A stretch of DNA of 64,000 nucleotides. Source: an uncultured Coriobacteriaceae bacterium (GTDB lineage Bacteria; Actinomycetota; Coriobacteriia; Coriobacteriales; Coriobacteriaceae). Position numbers and translations under genes: made by a program. The stretch spans positions 1 through 64,000 of the forward strand of contig CALUIM010000020.1 of NCBI GenBank assembly GCA_944320725.1. The letters run 5' to 3'. Positions 26,125 through 34,450 of this stretch are shown one piece after another. A model generated the notes under the pieces. The model worked only from the letters and a program-made list of their open reading frames with translations, did not search any database and had not been told where the DNA came from. Within the stretch, counting starts at the first letter, position 1. Every line of letters begins with the position of its first letter.

Positions 26125-26328
26125 CTACTCGTAGTAGCCCTTCACACCAATGAGGACGCCCTCCGTCACACCAAATCTAAGCTGTCCGAATTCAACAGGA
26201 AGGCGAAGCCCTACCGGGAAGACGCCATCGTCATTGAGGTACTTTTCGCGTAGAGCTGAACAATGAGTCCCTTTAGTCGGGAAAATGGTCAGGAGAGCAT
26301 TTTCCCGACTATTAGTCGATGTCTTTTC
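26125..26328 (-). pseudogene. 3' remnant of a lost gene
   Basis: A minus-strand frame without a start codon encodes about 67 residues with protein-like composition, ending EGVLIGVKGYYE before TAG 26125-26127. It includes FPVGLRLPVEFGQLRFG. No family is recognised. The upstream part is missing, so it looks like the end of a deleted gene beside the toxin-antitoxin pair. Confidence 0.35.
26275..26310. terminator. 13-bp perfect hairpin after the toxin gene
   Basis: AGTCGGGAAAATG (26275-26287) and its exact complement (26298-26310) flank a 10-base loop. There is no T run. It lies between the convergent toxin gene and the minus-strand gene ending at 26355, so it may act as a bidirectional stop. 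Confidence 0.45.
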
Positions 26329-26354
26329 CGCTCTTTATCTTAATTCGCGAGGCT

Positions 26355-27152
26355 CTACTTCTTGGGTGCGTTATAGGACGCGTCAGCATCCAACGCAGCA
26401 ATGAGAGAGGACTCGAGAACATCCAGCTTGACTGGCTCACAGGGATAGAGCAGAACGTAGACATGCTGCTTATACTTCACATCCGCATAGACGTCCACGT
26501 TCCCGAGCCCGATGATGTCTGCGTGAATGCTGGCACCCATGTTCTCGGATCCGCCAATGTAGATGTCCCTGAAAGAGCCGTAGTCATCCTTCTTAACCGC
26601 TCCAGGATAGGTCGCGATGGCATAGCATCCACAGTAGGCAAGATACCCACCGTTTGCCTGGTCGAGCTTTTCCTGTGTTTCCCAATTCTCAAGGAATTGA
26701 GCTGCGGACATGCGGATGCCAGCACCGTCCAGCAGGACGCGACGAGCCTCACGGCGTGCCTTCTCCTGCGCTCGAGAGTCAAACGACTTTTTGATTGCGC
26801 CCCCAGCCGCTTGTCCCTTCTCGCCAACCACCGCAGCTGCGCCACGGGCGGCACCGAAAAGCTTCTCGGCTTGTCCACCCAGGGCGTCAGGTGCCTTCTC
26901 CTGAATCTTGCTAGCGACTTGCCCGGCAACAGGGGCGACATCGGGAAGATGGTTGATGATAAGTCGCGCCTTAGGGGCATACTTGAGCGCCTTAGTTGCT
27001 ATCGTTGCCGCGGCGCTTCCCCCAGGGATAAACGAGACAGCAATCTCGGCGATATCAATCACAGCATTAGCGGCGTTCACGTAGTCCTCTGCCGAACGCT
27101 TAGATGGAGCTTCGAGCTCACCCTCGGGCTCTTCAAGACATTCGTCACTCAT
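26355..27152 (-). CDS. Possible degenerate GIY-YIG domain protein
   Basis: 265 residues. The N-terminal half is low-complexity, with G/A-rich helices (about 25-120) and a charged region with RAQEKARREARR. The C-terminal 100 residues show a pattern like GIY-YIG nucleases: GCYAI, then IYIGGSENMG, an IH and GLGNVDVYAD stretch, then LESSLIAAL and SYN at the end. The arginine usually found after YIG is not evident, so catalysis may be lost. It is transcribed with two DUF4230 genes upstream on the same strand. The domain call is tentative. Confidence 0.45.
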   Translation of the reverse strand: MSDECLEEPEGELEAPSKRSAEDYVNAANAVIDIAEIAVSFIPGGSAAATIATKALKYAPKARLIINHLPDVAPVAGQVASKIQEKAPDALGGQAEKLFGAARGAAAVVGEKGQAAGGAIKKSFDSRAQEKARREARRVLLDGAGIRMSAAQFLENWETQEKLDQANGGYLAYCGCYAIATYPGAVKKDDYGSFRDIYIGGSENMGASIHADIIGLGNVDVYADVKYKQHVYVLLYPCEPVKLDVLESSLIAALDADASYNAPKK

Positions 27153-27206
27153 GGAATCCGCCCTTCAATTGCAGTCATATTCGACATTTGCATCAATAGC
27201 AACGCG

Positions 27207-27809
27207 TCACGATTGTTCCGCATCAACCCACTTAACCGTATACGTCTCACCCAGCACATCGCCAACGTTTCTGACATACTCCTCGAGGAGATCTTTCGCG
27301 CGCTGCCGCGCCTGGGCCATAAGCGTATCATTATTAGATATTGAGGTAAGCATTTCTTCTTGAGCCTCGACGAGAGCTTCTTGCTTGTCTTCGATGGAGT
27401 AGTCCGGGTCGAACCAAAACGCTTTATCTGATACCGTTTCTACAATCGAGCTCTCATCTACATCTGGCTTGCCAATTATCTGAGCTTCAGGCACTGTTAT
27501 TGTGACGACATTGTTCGCATCGGGCTGAGAAATGACAACGTTTTTGGCATCTACACCGATTTTGACAACGCCACTATATTCATACCAAAGCTTTCGATAG
27601 CCCATATTTAAAAACCAGGAACCCTCGTCTCCCAACTTCGCAACGTTATGTGAATAGCACTCAAGAGTTGCAAGATCAGCGATATAAGTCGCATTAGAAA
27701 AGTCTGGATCAGGTTTTGGCTGTTCTTCCTGCTGAGAACAGCCGGCAAGAACACAAACTAGCAAGACGATAGCAGCTGCATATAGCACCACCAGCTTATT
27801 TCGTCTCAT
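27207..27809 (-). CDS. DUF4230 lipoprotein
   Basis: 200 residues with a type II signal peptide and lipobox LAGC (Cys about 24), so it is anchored outside the cytoplasmic membrane. The rest matches DUF4230: a beta-rich start with the LWYEYSGVVKIGVDAKNVVI strand, then a helical C-terminal part of repeated Glu/Gln/Ala. Its start overlaps the end of the next DUF4230 gene upstream by 14 bp, so the two are co-translated and may form a heteromer. The function of DUF4230 is unknown. Confidence 0.7.
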   Translation of the reverse strand: MRRNKLVVLYAAAIVLLVCVLAGCSQQEEQPKPDPDFSNATYIADLATLECYSHNVAKLGDEGSWFLNMGYRKLWYEYSGVVKIGVDAKNVVISQPDANNVVTITVPEAQIIGKPDVDESSIVETVSDKAFWFDPDYSIEDKQEALVEAQEEMLTSISNNDTLMAQARQRAKDLLEEYVRNVGDVLGETYTVKWVDAEQS

Positions 27810-28722
27810 TGTCAGCCCCCTCAGAATCTGTTTCCGGAATATCCCAATGGATTGTGTAACCTTCGGATTTTGTCAGGGGCGTCAGAAGCGCCTCAACAGT
27901 TGACCTGAGGTTCTCTTCGGCTGTTTGGATTATCTGCTTGGAAGCACTCACCTCATCGAGCGCATCTTTTTCACAAATCTCGATTACTTCGGATAACGAG
28001 ATATTTGGATTTGTTTCAAAAAAATCTACGGAAGAGCTGTCGACCACGGGATCATCAACCGTTATTTCCGGGAGTACCGGACGTATCGTTTTTTCTTCCT
28101 CATCAATAGCGAATTCTATCTTTGACATATCGATACCAGCATCAACATATGCCTCGTAGTACACATGACAAATCACATTTCCGCCGTCATCTTTTTTCTC
28201 TGCGATCCCGTTATATGTGTAGCGTGCGGTCGACAGGTCACTAATGTTGACGACCTGCTTCAAGGTAGAAATGGTTACGATTTTTGTCGGCTGAGTCGAA
28301 GCGGAATAAACGTTGTATCCAACCACGCCCCCAAAGATAACCACCGCAATGCCGATCACAATGGCCAACTTCGCTATCGAAGGCAGGGCTTTAACCACCT
28401 CGCCGACGTAGGCAGCTCTATTTCTATTGCGTTCCGCTCGTTCACGCCGGCCTTCGCGTCGAAGCCGATCTCGCTCGCGACGATCTTGACGCTTGCTTTC
28501 CTTCTGGCGCTGCCGTTCCTCTTCAGCTCTAACATGAGCAGTTCGGGACCGCTCTCGCTCAATCTCCAGCTGAATTTCCAGGTTCTCCCTTTTAAGCTGT
28601 TCAACGCGTTCCGAAGCACCCTCCTTACAGGAAGCGGTTTGAACATCACCATGCAAATGTTCTGTACTAGCTGGCCCTTTCCCTGATTGAGTACTTGGCG
28701 CGCCAAGTTTTTCCTGCTCCAT
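27796..28722 (-). CDS. DUF4230 membrane protein with coiled-coil N-terminus
   Basis: 308 residues. The cytoplasmic part (about 1-110) is a highly charged Glu/Arg coiled coil. One transmembrane helix follows (about 115-140, LAIVIGIAVVIFGGVVGYNVY), then an extracellular DUF4230 domain starting PTKIVTISTLKQVVNISDL. AGGGA precedes the ATG. It overlaps the lipoprotein gene downstream. The topology suggests a link between a cytoplasmic partner and the outer face of the membrane. Confidence 0.7.
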   Translation of the reverse strand: MEQEKLGAPSTQSGKGPASTEHLHGDVQTASCKEGASERVEQLKRENLEIQLEIERERSRTAHVRAEEERQRQKESKRQDRRERDRLRREGRRERAERNRNRAAYVGEVVKALPSIAKLAIVIGIAVVIFGGVVGYNVYSASTQPTKIVTISTLKQVVNISDLSTARYTYNGIAEKKDDGGNVICHVYYEAYVDAGIDMSKIEFAIDEEEKTIRPVLPEITVDDPVVDSSSVDFFETNPNISLSEVIEICEKDALDEVSASKQIIQTAEENLRSTVEALLTPLTKSEGYTIHWDIPETDSEGADNETK

Positions 28723-28875
28723 TCCCTGCCCGCCTTCATCGTGTAAACCATATTTCCGAGTAATCGAATATCAGCGCCGCCGGAAGCGAAACGATAAGTG
28801 CCTATCTTCTCGCTGATAATGCACGTGCTCTCTATTGAGAGCCATCATGCATCATACCGCACGTATGCTGTAGGC

Positions 28876-29091
28876 ATGAGTAACGCGCGCTACAAGCGGA
28901 GCCTTGGCTCCCGTATACGGTCGACGCGAACGGGGCTCGGCATCTCGCAACGCCAGCTCGCCCTCATGACCGGAACCAGCCGCTCCTATCTCTGGAAAAT
29001 CGAGACGGGAACGGCTGATATCGGCATCGACATACTTATCAAGGTTGCGCAGGCACTCGATGTGCAGGTGCGCGATCTCATCGATTTCTAA
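28876..29091 (+). CDS. Small XRE-family HTH protein
   Basis: 71 residues that consist almost entirely of a Cro/C1-type helix-turn-helix: LGSRIRSTRTGLGISQRQLA, then SRSYLWKIETG and IDILIKVAQALDV. The first in-frame ATG that fits the domain is 28876. The ribosome site is weak. It lies alone on the plus strand between two minus-strand units and probably regulates one of them or itself. Confidence 0.75.
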   Translation: MSNARYKRSLGSRIRSTRTGLGISQRQLALMTGTSRSYLWKIETGTADIGIDILIKVAQALDVQVRDLIDF

Positions 29092-29102
29092 AACGGCGCT
29101 TT

Positions 29103-29987
29103 TTATTCCGTAACTCGAGTAACCGTGAGATTGACAGATTCGACACTCTGCGATTGAACGAGGTTGCTGTACTCCTCGCCAGTTGTCGAGTCGATCATGA
29201 ACTCAAAGGTTATCGGGCTATTAGGCTCCACGCTCTGCCCGGCTACAACATAACCACGCAGTGAAGCTTCGTCCTCAACGTCGACATACGACCCATCGTC
29301 TGCGGTAATGTCAAACTGGATGTAGCCCTGCCCGTAGTGATCGTTGAATGTGCCGCCCAACGACAGATATCCGCAGGTTGCAAGGTTGCGCCCAACGTAA
29401 TCTTTCACATAGCGCGTGTATTTGTCGGGAGAAGCTTGAATCTCGGTTAGCTTGGTCTGAGACGACCCCTTATCCACGGGCGCGACGGCAAGCACGATCT
29501 CGTCGTAGCTCTGAGCGTCAACGAGCGCATCGTACTCTTCGCCATTTTCATCGAGCATGAAGGTGTACTTCATCTCAGAATTCGGCGCGATGTTTTGCGC
29601 CGTCACCTTATATTCCTTGAGAAACTCATCGGGGTCTCCCTCTTCTCCTTCAGGCGCCTCAGGATCATGGTCAAGGTAGGTGCCGTCTTCGGTGACAAAC
29701 ACTACTTTGAGTGTTCCCGAGCCGTATGCGTCGCGACGCGAGCCATCGAGCGCTGTATAACCAACCGCGGCAGCGTTCATGCCTACATAATCTTTGATGT
29801 ACCAGGTGTATTTGTCGGGCGATGACTTAACCTCAACGGGCTGGCGACCAGCCTCGGCTCCAAACTCCTTCGCCTCGATTGCCCCATCCCCACCAGAGCC
29901 GCGCTCGGCTGGGGCGGCCGAGCACCCCGTAAGAGTGAGCCCCGCCACGAGCATCAACACTGCGTACTTCGAAATCTGTCTAAACAT
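29103..29987 (-). CDS. Lipoprotein with duplicated domain
   Basis: 294 residues with a lipobox (TLTGC, Cys about 22). Two copies of a roughly 120-residue domain follow. Each begins SPDKYT(W/R)Y(I/V)KDYVG and ends with a strand of the type EEY..LV..QS...I.L.V. The first copy has an acidic insertion (PEAPEGEEGDPDEF). It is the last gene of a unit with a four-helix membrane protein and a MerR-type regulator. The role is unknown. Extracellular ligand binding is plausible. Confidence 0.65.
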   Translation of the reverse strand: MFRQISKYAVLMLVAGLTLTGCSAAPAERGSGGDGAIEAKEFGAEAGRQPVEVKSSPDKYTWYIKDYVGMNAAAVGYTALDGSRRDAYGSGTLKVVFVTEDGTYLDHDPEAPEGEEGDPDEFLKEYKVTAQNIAPNSEMKYTFMLDENGEEYDALVDAQSYDEIVLAVAPVDKGSSQTKLTEIQASPDKYTRYVKDYVGRNLATCGYLSLGGTFNDHYGQGYIQFDITADDGSYVDVEDEASLRGYVVAGQSVEPNSPITFEFMIDSTTGEEYSNLVQSQSVESVNLTVTRVTE

Positions 29988-29998
29988 GATTCCTCCCG

Positions 29999-30565
29999 TT
30001 AGTTTGTACCTAAGCCCTGTACTTGCACCGCATTTGCGGCCTTTGCTCTACGCTTCACTATGAATAGCCAGATTGCGGCAACAACGAGCACCACAGCGGC
30101 TATAAGGTAAATCGTGGGTGCGGCGCCCCAATCATGCGTGCTATTGGGCAGTACGCCGCGATCGGTGAAATCCCACACGAGCAAGCGCGAGGCGGCTAGC
30201 GTGAGCACGCCGAACACCATCGCACCGATAGGCTTGTTACAGGCCGCAAGGATGAGCGCGAGCACTGAGGTTGCCGCCATGGCGTACATGATCACCATGT
30301 AGATGATCCAACCGCCCTCCATAGAGCCATATACCTGCGCATATTCCAAAAGCGACAAATCCTGGGCATCCGAGACGGTAAACCCGGTTGGTTCGTAATA
30401 CATGAACTCCGGCGCCTGCGCCGCAGCCGACCGATACTCCTCATCAGCCGATGCCCAGGGCAGGAAAAACGCTGTTACCAGCCCGAGCGCCGCCACAACC
30501 ATGACAACGCGCAGCGCGAGCGGAGTCCAAGTCGGCAGCGCCTTTTGATCTTTTGAGTTTTCCAT
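29999..30565 (-). CDS. Membrane protein, four predicted helices
   Basis: 188 residues from ATG 30565, with GGAGA 6 bases upstream. Hydrophobic segments lie at about 17-36, 88-110, 115-135 and 155-178, with a long outside loop between the first two (ADEEYRSAAAQAPEFMYYEP). A basic C-terminal tail is present. No family is recognised. It starts 7 bp after the MerR-type gene stops and is followed within 12 bp by the duplicated-domain lipoprotein, so the three form one operon. Confidence 0.6.
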   Translation of the reverse strand: MENSKDQKALPTWTPLALRVVMVVAALGLVTAFFLPWASADEEYRSAAAQAPEFMYYEPTGFTVSDAQDLSLLEYAQVYGSMEGGWIIYMVIMYAMAATSVLALILAACNKPIGAMVFGVLTLAASRLLVWDFTDRGVLPNSTHDWGAAPTIYLIAAVVLVVAAIWLFIVKRRAKAANAVQVQGLGTN

Positions 30566-30572
30566 CGTTCTC

Positions 30573-31463
30573 CTATCTCTCGCTTGCCCACGTATCCGCC
30601 CAAGCGCGCATGGCGCGAGCGAGGTACGCAAAGGATCCGTTGCCGAAGACGAGCTCTATGGGCACACCGTTTTCCGGCATGGCACAAAAGACTGCGAGCG
30701 CCTTCGCTGTCGTTGTCTGGAGCTTCGCCGAGCCCCCTTGGCAGTGCGCACCATCAGGCGAATCGGACGTGCCTAGAAATGCCTGCACCACCTCTGCCGC
30801 AAATGACTGCGCTGCGCTACTTTCAGGTACCTCTCGTTTCATCAGACTACTCAGACGCGCTGTTAACTGCTGCAATTGCGTCTCACAGCTCACGTCGGCA
30901 ACATCGCTCAAAGCCGACCGCCGCCAAAACCTCGGATATTCACCCTGTATAACCGCAAGCAACATATTTGCGAAAGCTTTGAGATGCTCCGGCGCGAGCG
31001 TGCGGTCCTCCTCTGTTGGCCGTGCGCTTTCCGCTGAAATACGCAGCGCCTCTTGCGCATGCTCCTCGAGCATCTCGCCCATAATGGCGTAGAGGCGCTG
31101 CTCGGGAACTACCGGCACCGCATCTTCGAGGTGTGCCAACGCGGCAAGCTTAGCTCCAACCGCCTCTCGTTGCGCGGCAAGGCGCTGCTCTTTCCCATGG
31201 AGCGCCTGCTCAAACGAGGTGTCGTCCTCCAACATACCAAACACTACCGGCTCGACCTCTGCCAGGGTAAACCCCGCATTGGTAAGCTGTTTGACGAGGT
31301 AAAACGCCAGCAGATCACCCTCGTCGTAGCGCGCATAGCCCGGTTTGGACACCGCAGGTACCCAAAACCCCAGACCATCGCGCGTCGTGTTTTGGTTGCA
31401 CAGGTCTTGAATCGCATGGCGCGACAGACCCGTAAGGCGCTCGACCTCAGACCGTTGCCACAT
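30573..31463 (-). CDS. MerR-type transcriptional regulator
   Basis: 296 residues from ATG 31463, which has AAGGAGG at good spacing. The N-terminal MerR winged helix (about 1-75) shows RSEVERLTGLSRHAIQDLCN and YARYDEGDLLAFYLVKQLTNAGF. The C-terminal effector part (about 80-296) is helical and not assigned. It is unlike the usual metal-binding tails. It heads an operon with a membrane protein and a lipoprotein and probably controls it through the two dyads just upstream. Confidence 0.75.
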   Translation of the reverse strand: MWQRSEVERLTGLSRHAIQDLCNQNTTRDGLGFWVPAVSKPGYARYDEGDLLAFYLVKQLTNAGFTLAEVEPVVFGMLEDDTSFEQALHGKEQRLAAQREAVGAKLAALAHLEDAVPVVPEQRLYAIMGEMLEEHAQEALRISAESARPTEEDRTLAPEHLKAFANMLLAVIQGEYPRFWRRSALSDVADVSCETQLQQLTARLSSLMKREVPESSAAQSFAAEVVQAFLGTSDSPDGAHCQGGSAKLQTTTAKALAVFCAMPENGVPIELVFGNGSFAYLARAMRAWADTWASER

Positions 31464-31490
31464 GGGCACCTCCTTCCCACCCCATCCTGT

Positions 31491-31636
31491 ACCGTCCGGT
31501 AACCGGGCGGCAAGGATGCAACGGAGGGCCGTGCCCGCGCGCCTTAGCGCAACGTCAGAGCATTGTTTCCCGCGCGCTTTCCGCTGTTCCATAGCGCTCT
31601 CCTCTCCGGTCTTGGGACCGTCCGGTTGACGGACCC
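31491..31636. promoter_or_regulatory. Two operator-like dyads upstream of the MerR-type gene
   Basis: The box ACCGTCCGGT starts two imperfect palindromes of 20 bp, at 31491-31510 (continuing AACCGGGCGG) and 31617-31636 (continuing TGACGGACCC). They lie 126 bp apart between the kinase gene and the MerR-type gene. Each has a dyad centre, as expected for a MerR-family dimer. This is an inference from sequence only. Confidence 0.5.
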
Positions 31637-31763
31637 TTCCGTAAGAGCGCTTGTGATTTTCGCGAATCGGCAGAGCGATTTCCTCAGCTGCCAACTGAAT
31701 GTGAGATGAACGTGCTTTTACGAACAGCGCTGAGGTCGCACCAGCGTGCGGTGCGCCATAAGA

Positions 31764-33533
31764 TCACCAGGTTCGAGCGTATACCTCGAGCGTGCCTGCA
31801 GGGGCATTACCAAAGATCGGGATCTCGAAGGTGGAGGATGTGCCCTCGGCCGCCATGTCGACATACGTCTCGCCGCCGGCGACAATGGTCCCAGCATCAT
31901 CGCGCACGACCGCCGTTAGGGCGACGCTGCCCGATGACATGGCCCGATCATCTCCGGCTACCAGGAGTTCGACCTCTCCTGTTGCCACGAGGCCGCCGAA
32001 TCCGTCGCTCTGCAGCGATGACCCGCGCACGTCGTAAGTGCTCGTTGCAGTCGACGAGCTCACCTTCGTGCCATCATCAGGCTTGGCTAGCGTAAAGTCG
32101 ACTGACGCCGCACCACCACCGTTGCCGGCGATGCTCGAACAGTACTGCACCTGTCCGGGATAGATGGCAGACAGCACCATCGTGTCGGACGAGATGATCG
32201 AGCCGTCCTCATCCCTTCCGGTTATCGTAATTTCGGGATAATCAACGCGCAGGCTGTCACTGGTGTTTTTAATGGCCACGACGTAGCAAATGTAGCCGTT
32301 CACGTCGAGATTCCAACCGGAGTCGACGATCTCGAGCGCATCGGCCGCCTGATCGGACTGATTGCCCTGGATGCCAAGCGATGGTGCATCCAGCTGCGGA
32401 TGCTCGGCATCATCGGGCGCGTTGTCGCCCGCGCTGTTTGTCCCCTCGGCTCTGTTTGCCGTTATCGTCGAGGACGCCTGATTGCTTTTCGCTGTCGAGT
32501 CGCCACGCATTACCAGCAGGTATAGCGCTGCAAGCGCGCAAAGCACCGCGACCGCCGTAAAGGAAAGCATGATGACCCGACGATACAGCGGGGTGTTCGA
32601 CGTGGCAGATGGAGCCTCCGCGGGCGTCGGGGAAATCGGCGATGCAGGCGCACGCTGCGCATCAGCTTCCGTGGTCTCGCACGCCTCCGCCGCCTTGCTG
32701 GGAGATTGGGAGGCATCTTCGCCGGCGATGGTTGGAGCAGTACCCTCCCTGTCGCCGCGCGCCGCTTCACCCGCCCCGCACGCGCGATCAAATGCCTCGG
32801 CAAATTCCCCCACCGATTGGTAGCGCGTGCTCGGCTCGAATGCACAGGCGCGGGCGAGCACCTCGACAACAGCTTGGGGCAATGTGCCCATTTGGGTAAA
32901 CGGAGAATCGCACGCCTGCTTTTCCGGCAACACGCCGGTGAGCATATACGCGGTAACACGCCCGAGCCCATAGATGTCCGAGCGGATATCTACCTGCGCA
33001 AATCCATGCTGTTCGGGTGCGGCAAACCCCCATGTTCCCAGCGGGGCGTTCTCCTCATGCGCCTCGGTATTCAGCATGCATGCCGACCCTAAATCGATGA
33101 GATGCGCTCCGTCATCTGCGAGCACGATGTTGGCCGGTGCTATATCGCGATGGACGATGCCGTGCGCATGCAGCGCGCCCACCGCCTCGCAGAGCGCCGC
33201 CATAACGACGCGAGCATCGGCGAGCATGAAGGGCCCTTGCCCCTCCACACGCGCAAGCAACGTTTCACCAGGCACGTAATCGCATATCGCAACAAACTCG
33301 TCGGGCATCTCGTACATGGCATGCACGTGCGGCAGATACGGGCACGCACATTCCGCCAGCATAGCCCACACGCCCCGACGGGCACTCGCAAGCGGCATAC
33401 GCTTGCGCACGAACGGACCAGTGCCATCGATGCTCACGAGCTCGGTCACGCCACCCGGCCCGCAGGCAAGGCGCCGTTCCACCACGTACGCATCATCGAT
33501 GCTCATAGCATGTCGCACTTCGCGCTCGTCCAT
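31764..33533 (-). CDS. Membrane Ser/Thr protein kinase
   Basis: About 589 residues. The N-terminal Hanks-type kinase domain (about 10-270) shows a lysine in VRKRMP, the catalytic loop HGIVHRDIAPANI and LIDLGSA (DLG in place of DFG), with APEQ in the activation segment and SDIYGLGRV. A Pro/Ala/Glu-rich linker, one transmembrane helix (about 328-350, VIMLSFTAVAVLCALAALYL) and an extracellular beta-rich domain follow. The start is uncertain. ATG 33533 is used, but GTG 33536, TTG 33548 (overlapping the upstream stop) and ATG 33506 are possible. It is translationally close to the HTH gene upstream, which suggests a signalling pair. Confidence 0.85.
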   Translation of the reverse strand: MDEREVRHAMSIDDAYVVERRLACGPGGVTELVSIDGTGPFVRKRMPLASARRGVWAMLAECACPYLPHVHAMYEMPDEFVAICDYVPGETLLARVEGQGPFMLADARVVMAALCEAVGALHAHGIVHRDIAPANIVLADDGAHLIDLGSACMLNTEAHEENAPLGTWGFAAPEQHGFAQVDIRSDIYGLGRVTAYMLTGVLPEKQACDSPFTQMGTLPQAVVEVLARACAFEPSTRYQSVGEFAEAFDRACGAGEAARGDREGTAPTIAGEDASQSPSKAAEACETTEADAQRAPASPISPTPAEAPSATSNTPLYRRVIMLSFTAVAVLCALAALYLLVMRGDSTAKSNQASSTITANRAEGTNSAGDNAPDDAEHPQLDAPSLGIQGNQSDQAADALEIVDSGWNLDVNGYICYVVAIKNTSDSLRVDYPEITITGRDEDGSIISSDTMVLSAIYPGQVQYCSSIAGNGGGAASVDFTLAKPDDGTKVSSSTATSTYDVRGSSLQSDGFGGLVATGEVELLVAGDDRAMSSGSVALTAVVRDDAGTIVAGGETYVDMAAEGTSSTFEIPIFGNAPAGTLEVYARTW

Positions 33534-33544
33534 CACAGCCCGCT

Positions 33545-33979
33545 TCAATTGTCCGGATTGAACAAAGTTCTCTCGCCCAAGCGATCGAGCTCATCATCAG
33601 TTTCAACGCGTGTCATACCGTGCTTGATACACCAGATAATAATGGCATCACGACGGCGCTTGGGCCAGAGCTCCGAAACGCCAGCGAGGCGCAGCAGGCG
33701 TTGGGCCTCGCGAACAGTGCACTGCAGGCCGAACGCAAGCATGATGGCATTATCGCGGCCCGGCAAACTCTTGCCTTTGAAGATGTCGTAGACAAAAGTG
33801 CCGTTCACACCAGATCCGCGCACCACATCCGCTCGGTTTAGATCTCGATCATGCAATAGCTCGCGCAGATAGTCGGGGAGTTCACGGTCGACGATTTCAT
33901 CCTCGTACAAATACGCCTCCGGGGTCTCGGCGTCCAACAGACGCTCAAGCAAATCTTCTGTTAGTCGCTCCTCGTGCAC
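33545..33979 (-). CDS. HTH protein paired with the kinase
   Basis: 144 residues from GTG 33979, which follows GGGGAGG. The longer frame upstream runs through the 150-bp repeat and is rejected. The middle part is an HTH-like fold: LPDYLRELLHDRDLNRADVV, then GTFVYDIFKGKSLPGRDNAI. The C-terminal EAQRLLRLAGVSELWPKRRRDAIIIW is basic and helical. The stop overlaps or nearly touches the kinase start region. It is probably a regulator or a substrate of the kinase. Confidence 0.65.
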   Translation of the reverse strand: MHEERLTEDLLERLLDAETPEAYLYEDEIVDRELPDYLRELLHDRDLNRADVVRGSGVNGTFVYDIFKGKSLPGRDNAIMLAFGLQCTVREAQRLLRLAGVSELWPKRRRDAIIIWCIKHGMTRVETDDELDRLGERTLFNPDN

Positions 33980-34091
33980 CGACGCCTCCCCTCTCGACGC
34001 TACTTCATGATATCGAAGAAGTGGAATACAGACGGCCCTCTTATCGGAACCATTTCTGCAGCGCGGCAAAGACAACTTGGGGGCGCAAAAT

Positions 34092-34241
34092 TGTGCAAAA
34101 ATTGCGGTAGTGCACGCCTGATTTTGCGTATACATTTTTATGTCTGTTTTATGCATACAAAACCGCAGGATTCGAGCATCGGAGTCCGTTCCGCGACGCC
34201 CTGTTCCCAAGCAGGTCGTGCACTACCGTCATTTTTGCACA
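34092..34241 (+). repeat. 150-bp palindromic-ended element, copy 2
   Basis: Second copy, exactly 150 bp, upstream of the HTH-kinase pair. The ends match those of copy 1 except at one position. An internal AT-rich hairpin (GTATACAT...ATGCATAC) is clearest here. The minus-strand 27-codon frame runs 34232 to 34149 and ends at the same relative position as in the other copies. Confidence 0.85.
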
Positions 34242-34380
34242 TCATGTAAGCCCTCTCGTGGCAGAGACGGTTATTACCGCCTCTTACCCGGCATGAAAAC
34301 TGCATAACGGGTTGACGGCGGCCCATATCGGCGATGATTGATTCGAGCAGAGAGACTGAGGCCCGCCGACAAGATGCGAA

Positions 34381-34420
34381 ATAGGGCGTGATGGAACCAT
34401 ATTGGTCCATCACGCCCTAT
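34381..34420 (-). terminator. Hairpin downstream of leuB
   Basis: ATAGGGCGTGATGGA (34381-34395) pairs exactly with 34406-34420 around a 10-base loop, 31 bp beyond the leuB stop. The T-rich tail on the minus strand is weak (TTTCGC), but the stem and position fit the end of the leucine operon. Confidence 0.75.
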
Positions 34421-34450
34421 ATAAGCGGTTGCATTGTGCGCACGGCAAGC

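Noticed and set aside
33980-34210. N-terminal extension of the HTH protein
   Set aside because: The extension would run through the 150-bp repeat and has no ribosome site. GTG 33979 has GGGGAGG just upstream.
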